NCBI RefSeq assembly: GCF_027947595.1
Contig: NZ_CP116257.1
Location: forward strand, 3,906,001-3,970,000
Direction: 5' to 3'
DNA from: Streptomyces lienomycini
GTDB lineage: Bacteria; Actinomycetota; Actinomycetes; Streptomycetales; Streptomycetaceae
Length of the DNA stretch: 64,000 nucleotides
Shown here: piece after piece, positions 52,796 to 61,710 of the stretch
How the letters are laid out: each line of letters begins with the position of its first letter
Numbering within the stretch: position 1 is the first letter of the stretch
Notes under the pieces: generated by a model
What the model saw: only the letters and a program-made list of their open reading frames with translations
What the model was told of the DNA's origin: nothing
Databases searched by the model: none
Position numbers and translations under genes: made by a program

Positions 52796-53998
52796 TCACC
52801 CGGCTCCCCAGGGAAGCTCCGCCTCCACCAGGAAACCTCCGTCCGGGCCCGCGCCCGCGCTGAGCCGACCGCCGACCAGGGCCGCCCGCTCCCGCATCCC
52901 GGTCAGGCCGTGGCCCGCGCCGGAGCCTGGAGCGGAAGCAGGGCCCGGGCCGTCGTCGTGGATGCGCAGCTTGAGCAGCCGGTCGGCGCCGTAGTCGATC
53001 TCCACAACGGTACGGGCGTCGGGCGCGTGCTTGCGCGCATTCGTCAGCGCCTCTTGGGTGATCCGGTAGGCGGACAGCTCCCATGCGGCGGGCAGCGACA
53101 CCTGCCCCCCGGTGATTCTCAATTCGACCTCGCCGCCCACTGCCCGGTGCTGCTCGACGAGTTCAGCGAGGTGGTCAAGGGTCGGCTGCGGGGTGGTGAG
53201 GGCTGTGTCACCCTGGCCTTGGGGGGTGCGCAGGACACCGAGGAGGCGGCGCAGTTCGGCCATCGAGGAGCGTGCGGTGCCGGCGATCTGCTGGAAGCCA
53301 TCGCGGGCTTCGGGGGTGAGTCCGGGGGTGGTGTACGTGGCACTCTCGGCCTGCACGGCGATCATCGACACCGAGTGTGAGACGATGTCGTGCAGCTCAC
53401 GGGCGATGGCGGCCCGCTCGGCCTCGGCGGCCTGCTGCCGCTCCATGGCGATCAACTGGGCCTGGGCCAGGTTCCGTTCCTTGCGGGTCTCCTCCCGGGA
53501 ACGTACCGCGTCACCCATCATCACGGCCCCGAAGATGACCACGGTCAGCAGGAACGACTCGGCGAACAGACTGAGCGATCCCTTCTCCCAGAGCGCGGGC
53601 ACCGGCAGGTCCATCCGCGACCAGGTGTTGATGTGCACCAGGTTCACGCACAGGGCCCCGAGCGCGGCGCCCGCGACGGTCACCGCGGGGTGCAGTACCC
53701 GGTTGCGGCCCAGGGTGTAGCAGCTGATCAGCCCGCTCGCCATGATCGAGACGTACAGGTTGACGTCCCCGGCGAACCCGAGCAGCCCCGCGGCGACCGT
53801 GAGCACCGCGACGGGTGGGAACGACCGTCGCCACATCAGCGAGGCGGAGGAGACGAGGACCCCGATCGTGGTGGTCACGGATCCGGGAAAGATGATCAGC
53901 TCCGCCACGGCACCGACGGTCAGGGCACCGCCGGTTACCCATGGGTAGGCGGGCGCGTCGATCCAGGCGCGGGACCTCTGCTGAAGGGACGTACTCAT
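52796..53998 (-). CDS. Sensor histidine kinase (HisKA_3, DesK/NarX-like)
   Basis: A 400-residue membrane kinase. About five hydrophobic segments occupy residues ~20-165 (TGGALTVGAVAELIIF, VAVLTVAAGLLGFAG, SFLLTVVIFGAVMM). The HisKA_3 box has H203 in IARELHDIVSHSVS. The ATPase domain shows N-box EALTNARKHA and glycine box GPGPASAPGSGAGHGLTGMR. ATG 53998. Cognate regulator follows at 52790. The signal is unknown; the membrane-embedded sensor has almost no extracytoplasmic loop, as in cell-envelope-stress kinases. Confidence 0.93.
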   Translation of the reverse strand: MSTSLQQRSRAWIDAPAYPWVTGGALTVGAVAELIIFPGSVTTTIGVLVSSASLMWRRSFPPVAVLTVAAGLLGFAGDVNLYVSIMASGLISCYTLGRNRVLHPAVTVAGAALGALCVNLVHINTWSRMDLPVPALWEKGSLSLFAESFLLTVVIFGAVMMGDAVRSREETRKERNLAQAQLIAMERQQAAEAERAAIARELHDIVSHSVSMIAVQAESATYTTPGLTPEARDGFQQIAGTARSSMAELRRLLGVLRTPQGQGDTALTTPQPTLDHLAELVEQHRAVGGEVELRITGGQVSLPAAWELSAYRITQEALTNARKHAPDARTVVEIDYGADRLLKLRIHDDGPGPASAPGSGAGHGLTGMRERAALVGGRLSAGAGPDGGFLVEAELPWGAG

Positions 53999-54134
53999 AC
54001 ATCCATGGTCCGTGCCCGCGCGGGTGCGCGCGTCGCCGCACGGGTTGAGCCTGTGGCCGGATGTCATGCCACGGGTTGAGTTTCAGGTCCGGAGTCTCGG
54101 TTGATGCCTTCCGACCTGCGGATTCCTACCGTCG

Positions 54135-55274
54135 ATGAACATGACGAAGAGTTATGAACGGTACGTGAGACACATCCAGTACATACATCACGAGCGGTAC
54201 ATGTGGGCTGGCTGCGCGGTTGTCTCGCTGGGGCTCGCCTTGGCCTCGGATCTGGGGCCGCACCGGGTGTGGGGGGTGATGGCGGGGACGGGCTACGCGG
54301 TCGCGGCGGTCTTTGCCTGCGGTGCGCGCTCCCGCCCAGCTGCCCGGATGGTCGCGGTGGCGGGGGCCGTCGTGGTGCCGCTCGTGCGGCTGGTGACGGC
54401 CGGGCTCGGGCAGCTGGAGGTCACGGTCGTCGAGCGGTCAGGGCAGCTGCTGCTCACGACCGGCAGCCCGTACGTCGCCGGCCCTACGGCCGTCGCCGAC
54501 TTCAACCCCTACCTGCCCGGGATGGCGCTCTTCGGTGTGCTGCCCGGGGATGCGCGCTGGTGGCTGGGCGGCGCATTCGTGGCGGCCCTCGCGGCGGCCG
54601 GCCTGCACCGATCCTGGCTGCTCGCCTGCCCTCTGGTCGCGCTGCCCCTCGCGGTGGGCGGGATCGACCTTCCGGTCGTCGGCTTGATGTGCCTCGGGGT
54701 CGTGCTCGCCGGGCAGGGGCGGCCGGGTCGGGCAGGGCTGGTGCTCGGCGCCGCCGCCGCGCTCAAGTGGACGGCGTGGCCCGCGCTGCCCGTGGCGCTG
54801 GCGCTGATCGCGGTACGCCGGGGCGGACAACCCGCGCTGCGGTACGCGGCCGTGGCCCTGTCCACCGCGACGGCGGCGGTGCTGCCCTTCGCCCTCGCCA
54901 ACCCCGCCGGCTTCTACCGGAGTGTCATCGCCTTCCCGCTGGGCCTCACCAACACCACCTCGCCGGCCGCGAGCCCGCTGCCCGGGCATCTGCTCGCGAC
55001 GTACGTCCCCGGCGGCAGGGTGATCGCGCTCGCGCTCCTCGCAGTGAGCGCGCTGCTGATCGCGGTGTGGCTGGTGGTGCGGCCGCCGGGGACGGCACGG
55101 GCGGCGGCCGCCCGGCTCGCGCTCGGTCTGGGCCTGGCGATGGCTCTGATGCCCGCGACCCGTTTCGGCTATCTGGTCTATCCGCTGGTGCTCGGGGCGC
55201 TGGCGTTCCGAATGTTGCAGCGGGGCAGCACCGTCACCCCTGTCGTCCCGTCCAGGGAGAAGGCCCTCGTATGA
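54135..55274 (+). CDS. Polytopic GT-C (GT87-like) glycosyltransferase
   Basis: A 379-residue protein with 9-11 hydrophobic helices. The extracytoplasmic signature VAGPTAVADFNPYLPGMALF and ALKWTAWPALPVALALIA are typical of polyprenyl-phosphate-mannose-dependent GT87 (DUF2029) mannosyltransferases of actinobacteria. ATG 54135 has no clear Shine-Dalgarno. It overlaps the GT4 gene by 4 bp (ATGA), indicating coupled expression. Likely adds a sugar to a lipid or cell-envelope glycan on the outer face. Confidence 0.8.
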   Translation: MNMTKSYERYVRHIQYIHHERYMWAGCAVVSLGLALASDLGPHRVWGVMAGTGYAVAAVFACGARSRPAARMVAVAGAVVVPLVRLVTAGLGQLEVTVVERSGQLLLTTGSPYVAGPTAVADFNPYLPGMALFGVLPGDARWWLGGAFVAALAAAGLHRSWLLACPLVALPLAVGGIDLPVVGLMCLGVVLAGQGRPGRAGLVLGAAAALKWTAWPALPVALALIAVRRGGQPALRYAAVALSTATAAVLPFALANPAGFYRSVIAFPLGLTNTTSPAASPLPGHLLATYVPGGRVIALALLAVSALLIAVWLVVRPPGTARAAAARLALGLGLAMALMPATRFGYLVYPLVLGALAFRMLQRGSTVTPVVPSREKALV

Positions 55275-56434
55275 CGAACAACTCCCGTCCTCGCACGCTG
55301 ATCGTCACCAATGACTTCCCGCCCAGGCAGGGCGGCATCGAGACGTTCGTTCGTGAACTGGCCGACCGTTTCCCATCCGACGAGGTGGTCGTCTTCACCT
55401 CTGCGTCGAGCCCGGCTACGGCGGAGTCGGCACCCGACGAGCCCTTTCCGTACCCGGTGATCCGCCACCGGGTGCGCACTCTCTTGCCCACCCCCCGGGC
55501 CACCGCGCACGCCGCGTCCGTGGCCCGCCGGTATGGCTGCGATCGGGTTTGGTTCGGAGCGGCGGCGCCGCTCGGCCTGATGACGGCGCGGCTGAGGCGG
55601 ATGACGGACATCCGTACCGCCGTCGCCACCACGCACGGCCATGAGGTGTGGTGGGCCCGCACCCTCGGCGCCCGCGGCCTGCTGCGCCGCATCGGGAACG
55701 AGACCGACGCCCTGACCTGGCTAGGCGCCAGCACCCGCGGACCGATCGAGGCGGCCCTCACCCCCGGGACCCAGACCGCACGCCTCGTCCCCGGAGTGGA
55801 CACCACGGTCTTTCACCCCGGCATCGACGGAGGCCCGGTCAGAGCCCGGTACGGCCTGAGCCGCCGCCCAGTGATCCTGTGCGCGGCCCGGCTGGTCCCG
55901 CGCAAGGGCCAGGACACCCTGATCAGGGCGCTGCCCTGGATCCGCAGGGCGGTCCCGGACGCCATGCTTCTTCTGGTCGGTGACGGTCCTTACATCTCCG
56001 TACTACGTCAACTCGCCCTGACCGAAAACGTCTTGGACTCGGTCGTCTTCGCGGGCGGCCACCCCCACCACACCCTCCCCTCCTTCTACGCCGCCGCCGA
56101 CGCCTTCGCCATGCCCTGCCGCAGCCGCAGACGCGGCCTGGAGGTGGAGGGCTTGGGCATTGTCTACCTGGAGGCCGCCGCGTCCGGACTCCCCGTCCTG
56201 GCAGGCGACTCGGGCGGCGCCCCCGACGCGGTACGCGACGGCGAGACCGGCCATGTCGTCGACGGCCACTCCGTGGCGGCGACGGCAGACCGTCTGACCA
56301 GACTCCTCCGCAACCCTGAACTCGCGCACGAGATGGGCGAGAAGGGCCGCCACTGGGTCCAAACGCAATGGACCTGGGACCGGTCCTACGCGACTTTGGC
56401 GGGGCTGCTCCATTCAGCGGGAGCAGCGGGGTGA
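55271..56434 (+). CDS. GT4 family glycosyltransferase (PimB-like)
   Basis: A 387-residue GT-B enzyme. N-terminal TNDFPPRQGGIETFVRELAD (the GGIE acceptor loop); C-terminal donor domain with ILCAARLVPRKGQDTLIRAL, LLVGDGPYISVLRQLA, and the E-x7-E motif region GLEVEGLGIVYLEAAASGLP. This pattern is that of GDP-mannose-dependent PimB/PimC-type mannosyltransferases. Coupled to the GT-C gene, it probably assembles a glycolipid with it. The donor sugar is inference. Confidence 0.88.
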   Translation: MTNNSRPRTLIVTNDFPPRQGGIETFVRELADRFPSDEVVVFTSASSPATAESAPDEPFPYPVIRHRVRTLLPTPRATAHAASVARRYGCDRVWFGAAAPLGLMTARLRRMTDIRTAVATTHGHEVWWARTLGARGLLRRIGNETDALTWLGASTRGPIEAALTPGTQTARLVPGVDTTVFHPGIDGGPVRARYGLSRRPVILCAARLVPRKGQDTLIRALPWIRRAVPDAMLLLVGDGPYISVLRQLALTENVLDSVVFAGGHPHHTLPSFYAAADAFAMPCRSRRRGLEVEGLGIVYLEAAASGLPVLAGDSGGAPDAVRDGETGHVVDGHSVAATADRLTRLLRNPELAHEMGEKGRHWVQTQWTWDRSYATLAGLLHSAGAAG

Positions 56435-56580
56435 GTGAGTGCAAGCCGTACCCAAGCGGCTTGTCCGATGAACGTTGGGCGCTGATCGAGCCGATGATCA
56501 CGGCGTGGAAACAGGACCGGGTGGGGCGGTCGGAGACCGGCGACCCCGGGGCCTGTGATCTCCGAGAGATTGTGAAATCA
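56431..56580 (+). pseudogene. IS5-family transposase N-terminal fragment
   Basis: YPSGLSDERWALIEPMITAW, then KQDRVGRSETGDPGACDLRE and IVK matches the first ~45 residues of the transposase at 37823. It begins directly at the end of the glycosyltransferase gene and breaks off at about 56580. Confidence 0.75.
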
Positions 56581-57339
56581 CGTCCTGGTCACCGTCCGAG
56601 CCCAGTGACCTGGCCTCGGACGGTGACACAGCCGGGTCCTGTACGTCCCGGTGCACAGCGACCCGGTGACCGGCGTCGCCCTGGCGGAAGTCCGGGGCAC
56701 CATCCCGCGCCCGCCTGTAGCAGCCCGCTGCCACGCGCCGTGACGTACGAGACCCTGGGCTCTGTCGGCGAGCCAGGGGTCCCACGGCGGCAGCGGAGTG
56801 GTCAGAGGTCGTCCCAGTAGCTCTCCCGCTCGGAGGGAGGCCCGAACCGCTCGATGGACCGGCAGGTGCAGTTCCCGCCCTCGTGCAGCTCCCCGTGGTG
56901 CTCCCGCAACGGCCCGCTTCTTCGCGGCCGTCGGCGGCGTGGTCTGCGGGGCGGGCTGTGCGGTGGCGGCCTCGACGACCGGCACCACACCCGCCCATTC
57001 CATGCCCGGCGCGGCGAGGGCGACTGGCGGCAGTCGGCAGTCGGTGAATCTGAGTAGCGGGCATGCTTCTGACCGCAGGCTGCGCAGGTCGACTGAGCGA
57101 GTTGGAGGCGGTGCTGCTCACTGGATCTGGTCAGAGTCTGGGCCCGTCGGCTGATCTGGCCTGCGGAGTGTCCGGGGCCGGGCATGATCGCGCTGTGCCT
57201 GGTGAAGCCACCATCCGTTTTCAGCCCTCTCTCACAAGCCAGGAGGCAAGGGGCAAGCAGGGGGTAGGCGAATGGTATGGATGGCACACCACTTCGACAG
57301 GACGAGCAGAACGTACAGGCAGACCGTGCCCGAGGAACG
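56581..57339. other. Long stretch without a convincing gene
   Basis: About 760 bp. Two minus-strand frames look partly coding: one ends HHGELHEGGNCTCRSIERFG plus PPSERESYWDDL (56802 side), the other contains TCAACGQKHARYSDSP, with possible zinc-binding Cys. Neither has an intact start or known family. An inverted repeat GTCCTGGTCACCGTCCGAG/CTCGGACGGTGACA near 56585-56630 may form a hairpin. Confidence 0.35.
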
Positions 57340-57561
57340 ATGCGGAACTGGCAGTGGGCCAGGTGGGTGGCCCTTGTCCTCGCGGCCAGCTGGGCGGTGA
57401 ACTCGGTCGTCAACCTCGTTCAGGGCGAGCAGGGCCGGACCTTGTGGTGGCCCCTGGTCAGCACCGTCATCTGGACAGCGCTGACCGTGCACGGTTTCAG
57501 GACCTACCGCCGCATCAGGACGACAACCCTGCCGGCCATTACCAACCGTCCGCCCGCCTGA
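57340..57561 (+). CDS. Small two-helix membrane protein (1 of 5)
   Basis: A 73-residue protein from ATG 57340 behind GAGGAA: MRNWQWARWVALVLAASWAV. Two transmembrane helices (WVALVLAASWAVNSVVNLV and WWPLVSTVIWTALTVHGF) are joined by a short Gln/Gly loop, with a basic C-terminal tail (RTYRRIRTT). An earlier in-frame ATG at 57277 is less likely. First of five similarly built tiny genes in a row. Confidence 0.6.
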   Translation: MRNWQWARWVALVLAASWAVNSVVNLVQGEQGRTLWWPLVSTVIWTALTVHGFRTYRRIRTTTLPAITNRPPA

Positions 57562-57643
57562 ACCCCCTTGAGCGATCCGCTCTCTCCTCGTAAGACCTTG
57601 TCCCGCCCCGATGAGCATCGCGCCTCGGGGTACGCGGGGCGGC

Positions 57644-57940
57644 ATGGCATCGAAGACCGAACGCATCCAGTTCCTGCGGGCCGCGCGGCAACTGCGCCGC
57701 ATCCGCTCCTTCTACGCTGCGGCCATGGTGCTGTGGGCAGGGTCCGCGGCGTGGACTGGCTGGCAGGCACCCGGGAGCCGGCAGATGTGGGTGTCCGTCC
57801 TCCTCCTGGCCGTCTTCACTGTGCTCCTGGCCACCGCGAGCCTGTCCCTGCGGGGCCTCGCCGCTCCCGCGACCGGCCGCCCCGTCCACCACGCTGCTCC
57901 GCACAAGACGCCAAGCGTTCACCACCACGCCCCCGCCTGA
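57644..57940 (+). CDS. Small two-helix membrane protein (2 of 5)
   Basis: A 98-residue protein from ATG 57644 (MASKTERIQFLRAARQLRRI); ATG 57611 is an alternative start. Basic N-terminus, helices SFYAAAMVLWAGSAAWTGW and MWVSVLLLAVFTVLLATASL, and a His/Pro-rich tail (PVHHAAPHKTPSVHHHAPA). The His-rich tail could bind metal. Function unknown. Confidence 0.6.
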   Translation: MASKTERIQFLRAARQLRRIRSFYAAAMVLWAGSAAWTGWQAPGSRQMWVSVLLLAVFTVLLATASLSLRGLAAPATGRPVHHAAPHKTPSVHHHAPA

Positions 57941-58039
57941 CGTGTCCGGCACCCTGCGAACACGATTTTCGGGTAACCGGTTGGCATGCAGACGCGGGAG
58001 CGGACGGTCGAGTGGTGGTCTCAGTGGTGGATGCGCTGA

Positions 58040-58207
58040 GTGGCTGTTGTGGCCGTCTACGTGGCGGCCGCGGTGGTGTGGCGGGCTGTTACAGGCAGGA
58101 GGTGGCTCGACGCGCTCGTGTTCGCGGGCCTGGTGGGCGTGGTCAACGTGGTGACGCAGTGGGTGGCGAGCGGGGCCAGGAGGAAAGCAGCAGCACGCGA
58201 CGGTTGA
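58040..58207 (+). CDS. Small two-helix membrane protein (3 of 5)
   Basis: A 55-residue product from GTG 58040: VAVVAVYVAAAVVWRAVTGR, then RWLDALVFAGLVGVVNVVTQ and a basic tail. Same helix-loop-helix-basic tail plan as its neighbours. The start signal is weak, so confidence rests on hydrophobic pattern and position. Confidence 0.45.
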   Translation: MAVVAVYVAAAVVWRAVTGRRWLDALVFAGLVGVVNVVTQWVASGARRKAAARDG

Positions 58208-58355
58208 GTGACCAGCCCACGTCTGAGGTCGCGTCGTCATCCCGCCGACCCAGACGGTCTGGGGGAGGCGGTGGATATGACAGATCGTTCGTATCCGTTG
58301 TCCGAGGGGAAGGCGATCTTGCGGCAGTGCGGTAGCTGTCCAGAAGGAGTGCTGA

Positions 58356-58583
58356 ATGCCACGCTCTGACCCTCACGTTCCGCGGCCATGGGCCCAACCG
58401 GGCCACCGATGGGGGCCGTGGGTTTACTGGCCGATGCTCTGTATCAGCGTCGCCGTGTTGGTGTGGCGGGTGGCCGACGGTGATGGTGCTGGTCCCATCG
58501 TTTTTGCGGCCGGCCAAGTTCTCGTGTGGGTCTGTCTCCTGGTCGCCAACCGCACCGCACGACGCAAGCAGACGGCCCCTTGA
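58356..58583 (+). CDS. Small two-helix membrane protein (4 of 5)
   Basis: A 75-residue protein from ATG 58356 behind a good AGAAGGAG. Pro-rich start (MPRSDPHVPRPWAQPGHRWG), helices PWVYWPMLCISVAVLVW and PIVFAAGQVLVWVCLLVA with a GDG loop between, and a basic tail (NRTARRKQTAP). No family recognised. Confidence 0.6.
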   Translation: MPRSDPHVPRPWAQPGHRWGPWVYWPMLCISVAVLVWRVADGDGAGPIVFAAGQVLVWVCLLVANRTARRKQTAP

Positions 58584-58654
58584 ACCGGTCACGCAACGGT
58601 CCCATGGTGTGCTGCAGGCCGACTGTCCGGCATGACTGCGGGCACCGGGCGACC

Positions 58655-59005
58655 ATGAGGACACAGTGGAGGACTCGATATCCCCTTCCGGAGCGGACCG
58701 TCACACAGCTTCGACGCAGCCGTTGGGTCTTCGCAGGGTGCGCGCTTCTCGAAGCGTTCGCACTCGCCATGACGCTGACGGAGGACCACCACAGCGCCTG
58801 GACCGTGACGTGGACGGGGATTGGTAGCGTCTTCTTCCCGCTCATGCTCTTGGGAACCCAGTATCAGCTCAGGAAGAACACGTCGGCCAGCAGCGCGTCG
58901 GGGCGTCCATCCGACACGATCCACGGCCGCGACCGACGGATTCCCATACCCAGACCTACGAGCACAGCCTCACGATCAGCAGCCTTTGCTAGAGCCAGTT
59001 ACTGA
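58655..59005 (+). CDS. Small two-helix membrane protein (5 of 5), tail possibly altered by IS insertion
   Basis: A 116-residue frame from ATG 58655 (MRTQWRTRYPLPERTVTQLR). Helices RWVFAGCALLEAFALAMTL and WTVTWTGIGSVFFPLMLLG are separated by a short loop. A long polar tail follows and runs into the left end of the IS630-type element at 59002, so the original C-terminus may have been longer or different. Weak ribosome-binding site. Confidence 0.5.
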   Translation: MRTQWRTRYPLPERTVTQLRRSRWVFAGCALLEAFALAMTLTEDHHSAWTVTWTGIGSVFFPLMLLGTQYQLRKNTSASSASGRPSDTIHGRDRRIPIPRPTSTASRSAAFARASY

Positions 59006-60153
59006 GTCTTCGTGTCAGTTCTGTGGTGGTTGGGGCTTCGGTAGTGTGAGCATGATGGTGTGTCTTCCAAGCCGCAGAATGCTGTTGCTGATGTCTCCGT
59101 TCCGCCGCTGACGCGGCGGCAGTTGACCGAGACACGTCGCATGCGTGCGGCCGAGTTGTTCGAGCAGAGACGTCCTTCGTCCGAGGTTGCCCGGGCAGTG
59201 GGGATGCATCCCGAGAGTGTGCGCCGGTGGAAACGCTTGTGGGAGCAGGGCGGGACTGAGTCATTGCGGCGGCGTCCGGCTACCGGTGCCCAAGCTGGAT
59301 GACGCCCAGGTCGAAGCGGTGCGAGCCGCCTTGGAGGAGGGCGCCCAGGCGCATGGGTTCGAGGCGGATCTGTGGATGCCGGAACGGGCCGGCGTGGTGG
59401 TTGAGCGGGTGACCGGGGCGAGGCTGGCCCGAGCCTCGGTATGACGCCTGCTGACCGGGCGGCTGGGATGGAGTCTGCAGCGGCCCCGGCGTCAAGCCGT
59501 CGAGCGGAACGAGTCCGAGATCGCCCGATGGATCGCCCACGAGTGGCCGCGCATCAAAAGGGGGCGGTGAAGAAACGTGCCTGGATCGTCTTCCTCGACG
59601 AATCAGGAGTGTCGCTGCTGCCCGAGGTGCGTCGCACCTACGCACCCCGCGGCCGCACTCCGCTCTTGCGGCACCGGCTGAATTGGAAGCGAGCCGGGAT
59701 GGCCGCCGCGCTGGACTATCACGCCGCCGACCCCGAACGCGGCCCGCGGCTGTGCTTCCACCTCAAGCCGGGCAGGTACGACATCATTTCCCTGATCGAT
59801 GTGCTGGAAGAGATCAGGACCTTCTACGCCGGTGAGCCGGTGGTGTTGGTATGGGACGGACTGTCCGCCCGCTGCAGCCGGGGCATGCGGACCTGGATGG
59901 CTGAGCAGGACTGGCTCAGCCTCGAGCGGCTGCCTGCCCATGCTCCCGAACCCAACCCGTGGAACTGCTGTGGTCGGCGTTCAAGACCCGCGAGCTGACC
60001 AACCTCACCGGCGACCACCTCGCCGATGCCGCTGACGCCGCCGAAGGCGGCATCCACCCAGTCTGCTCCAGCGAGCAACTCCCGTGGCCCTTCCTCACCC
60101 ACGCCGGCCTGACCACCCACCCCCAAACACCACAGAACTAACGAAAAACTCAG
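59002..60153 (+). mobile_element. IS630-family element (1152 bp) with TA target duplication
   Basis: Imperfect inverted ends of about 30 bp: CTGAGTCTTCGTGTCAGTTC from 59002, and on the other strand from 60153 CTGAGTTTTTCGTTAGTTCT. Both sides are flanked by TA (59000-59001 and 60154-60155), the IS630/mariner hallmark. Confidence 0.85.
59060..60141 (+). pseudogene. IS630-family transposase with several frameshifts
   Basis: HTH: RRMRAAELFEQRRPSSEVAR then AVGMHPESVRRWKRLWEQGG. Shift near 59290 to LDDAQVEAVRAALEEGAQAH, another near 59440 to LLTGRLGWSLQRPRRQAVER, another near 59560 to WIVFLDESGVSLLPEVRRTY and LVWDGLSARCSRGMRTWM, and a last near 59950 to NPVELLWSAFKTRELTNLTG. All DDE blocks exist but in at least four frames, so the element could move only if transposase is supplied in trans. 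Confidence 0.75.
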
Positions 60154-60325
60154 TAGCGGTTGGCTCCGGGAGTCCTTCGGGGGTTGACGCGGCGGTTGGT
60201 TTCGTGGCCGAGGTGAGCAGGTGTGCCGACCGCTGGTGGGACGCCATCAATACGGTCGTTGAGCAGCCTCACGGCCCTCACCCAGCCCCTCTCCATCATC
60301 ACCAACCAACGATGACCGCCTAGGT

Positions 60326-60374
60326 GCAACCCTTGGGTTGCGCCTAGGCGGTTGAAGTGCAACCCTGGGGTTGC
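60326..60374. promoter_or_regulatory. Two palindromic operators before the SRPBCC/ArsR operon
   Basis: GCAACCC-TT-GGGTTGC (60326-60341) and GCAACCC-TG-GGGTTGC (60359-60374), centres 33 bp apart, about three helical turns. The second lies 29 bp before the first start codon. They are likely bound by the ArsR protein encoded in the operon. Confidence 0.7.
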
Positions 60375-60403
60375 ATCCGATGGTGACGGTGAAGGAGTCC
60401 CCC

Positions 60404-60850
60404 ATGAGCGAGGACCGGATCGAACGCGAAACCCTGATCGCAGCGCCCCTGGAGCGGGTCTGGTCGCTGGTGGCCCAACCCGGGTTCTGGGTGGCCGACA
60501 AGGCGAGCCTGCCGGGCACCGTGGCCAAGGAAGGCGAGTCGATGATGGCGAGGAACGCCGAGCACGGCGACTTCCCGGTGCGTGTGGAGAAGGTCGAGCC
60601 GCCCACGTACCTGGCGTACCGCTGGACCAGCGCCTTCCCCGGAGAAGAGCTGCGCGAGGACAACAGCACGCTCGTGGAGTTCACATTGACCCCGGAAGGC
60701 GAGCAGACGCGGCTGCGCGTCGTCGAGAGCGGGTTCGCGGCGCTGGCCGGGTCCGAGGAGCTGCGCAGTCAGAACCTGAAGGACCACACGGAAGGCTGGC
60801 CCCTGGAGCTCGACGCGCTCAAGACACGCGCCGAACAGCCCTCCACATGA
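60404..60850 (+). CDS. SRPBCC (AHSA1-like) family protein
   Basis: A 148-residue helix-grip protein: IERETLIAAPLERVWSLVAQ, PGFWVADKASLPGTVAKEGE, then PTYLAYRWTSAFPGEELRED and STLVEFTLTPEGEQTRLRVV, with the terminal helix RSQNLKDHTEGWPLELDALK. This is the Activator-of-Hsp90/START-like pattern common in operons with ArsR regulators. ATG 60404 follows GAAGGAG. Overlaps the ArsR gene by 4 bp. The ligand is unknown. Confidence 0.9.
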   Translation: MSEDRIERETLIAAPLERVWSLVAQPGFWVADKASLPGTVAKEGESMMARNAEHGDFPVRVEKVEPPTYLAYRWTSAFPGEELREDNSTLVEFTLTPEGEQTRLRVVESGFAALAGSEELRSQNLKDHTEGWPLELDALKTRAEQPST

Positions 60851-61215
60851 CGGAAGAACGCCCCGGCGCCGCTGAGGTCGTCGACAGCGTCCTCGGTGCG
60901 CTCGCCGACCCGACGCGACGTCAACTGCTTGACCTGCTCGCCGCACAGGACGAAGCCACTGCCACGACGCTCGCCGAACGACTTCCCGTCTCGCGGCAGG
61001 CGGTGGTCAAGCACCTCGCCGTCCTGGAGGCCGCCGGGCTGGTTTCCGGCGGCCGGGTCGGACGCGAGGTGCGGTATGCCGTACGGCCCGCGGCGCTGGA
61101 CACGACGGCACGGTGGATGGCCTCGCTCGCGGCCTACTGGGACCGGCGGTTGGCGAACATCAAACGCGTCGCTGAGGCAGCGGAGCGGGATCCGAGTGCG
61201 ACACGCCCCGAATGA
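60847..61215 (+). CDS. ArsR/SmtB-type transcriptional regulator
   Basis: A 122-residue winged-helix repressor: GALADPTRRQLLDLLAAQDE, TLAERLPVSRQAVVKHLAVL (recognition helix), GLVSGGRVGREVRYAV (wing). It lacks the ELCVCDL metal-binding Cys box, so it is not a classical arsenic sensor. ATGA overlap with the SRPBCC gene. Twin palindromes upstream of the operon are its probable sites, giving autoregulation of the whole operon. Confidence 0.9.
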   Translation: MTEERPGAAEVVDSVLGALADPTRRQLLDLLAAQDEATATTLAERLPVSRQAVVKHLAVLEAAGLVSGGRVGREVRYAVRPAALDTTARWMASLAAYWDRRLANIKRVAEAAERDPSATRPE

Positions 61216-61227
61216 AGGAAGCACGCT

Positions 61228-61710
61228 ATGGACACGACAGTACTTCGCAGCGCCTACGACAGGTTGCTCGATGCGGCGGCCATCCCCGACCTCGGCGACG
61301 CGGATAATGGAGGATGGAACGCCGACCAGATACTGGCCCATCTCCTCAGCGTTGACGCCTCGATCGCAGCGGTTGCTCTGGGCGTCGTCGCCGGCTCACG
61401 GCCCACCTTCGACAACCGGATCTCCCTCGACACCTGGAATCTCGACCGGATCATCACCGAGCACTCAGGTCGGGCGGACCTGATTGATCATGTCCGGAGC
61501 CAGGCCACCGTCCTGTGCGACATCGCCGATCAACTCAACGAGGAAGCCGCCTCGGTTCCGGTGCCGTCGCTCCTCCTTTCCAATGACGCACTCGTGCTGG
61601 ACCAGCCGATTCCGCTGGCAAGCCTCATAGATGGCCTCGCCGAAGACCACGTGCCCGTGCATACCCAACAGCTCCTCGATCTCCGCGTCGCCGTCCCTGG
61701 GCACGCCTGA
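61228..61710 (+). CDS. DinB-like four-helix protein
   Basis: A 160-residue protein starting MDTTVLRSAYDRLLDAAAIP. Blocks NGGWNADQILAHLLSVDASI and HVPVHTQQLLDLRV fit the DinB/YfiT-like helical bundle (W..A.ILAHL...). It starts 12 bp after the ArsR stop codon, so it is the third operon gene. The usual metal His set is only partly visible. Possible thiol- or metal-dependent detoxification role is inference. Confidence 0.65.
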   Translation: MDTTVLRSAYDRLLDAAAIPDLGDADNGGWNADQILAHLLSVDASIAAVALGVVAGSRPTFDNRISLDTWNLDRIITEHSGRADLIDHVRSQATVLCDIADQLNEEAASVPVPSLLLSNDALVLDQPIPLASLIDGLAEDHVPVHTQQLLDLRVAVPGHA

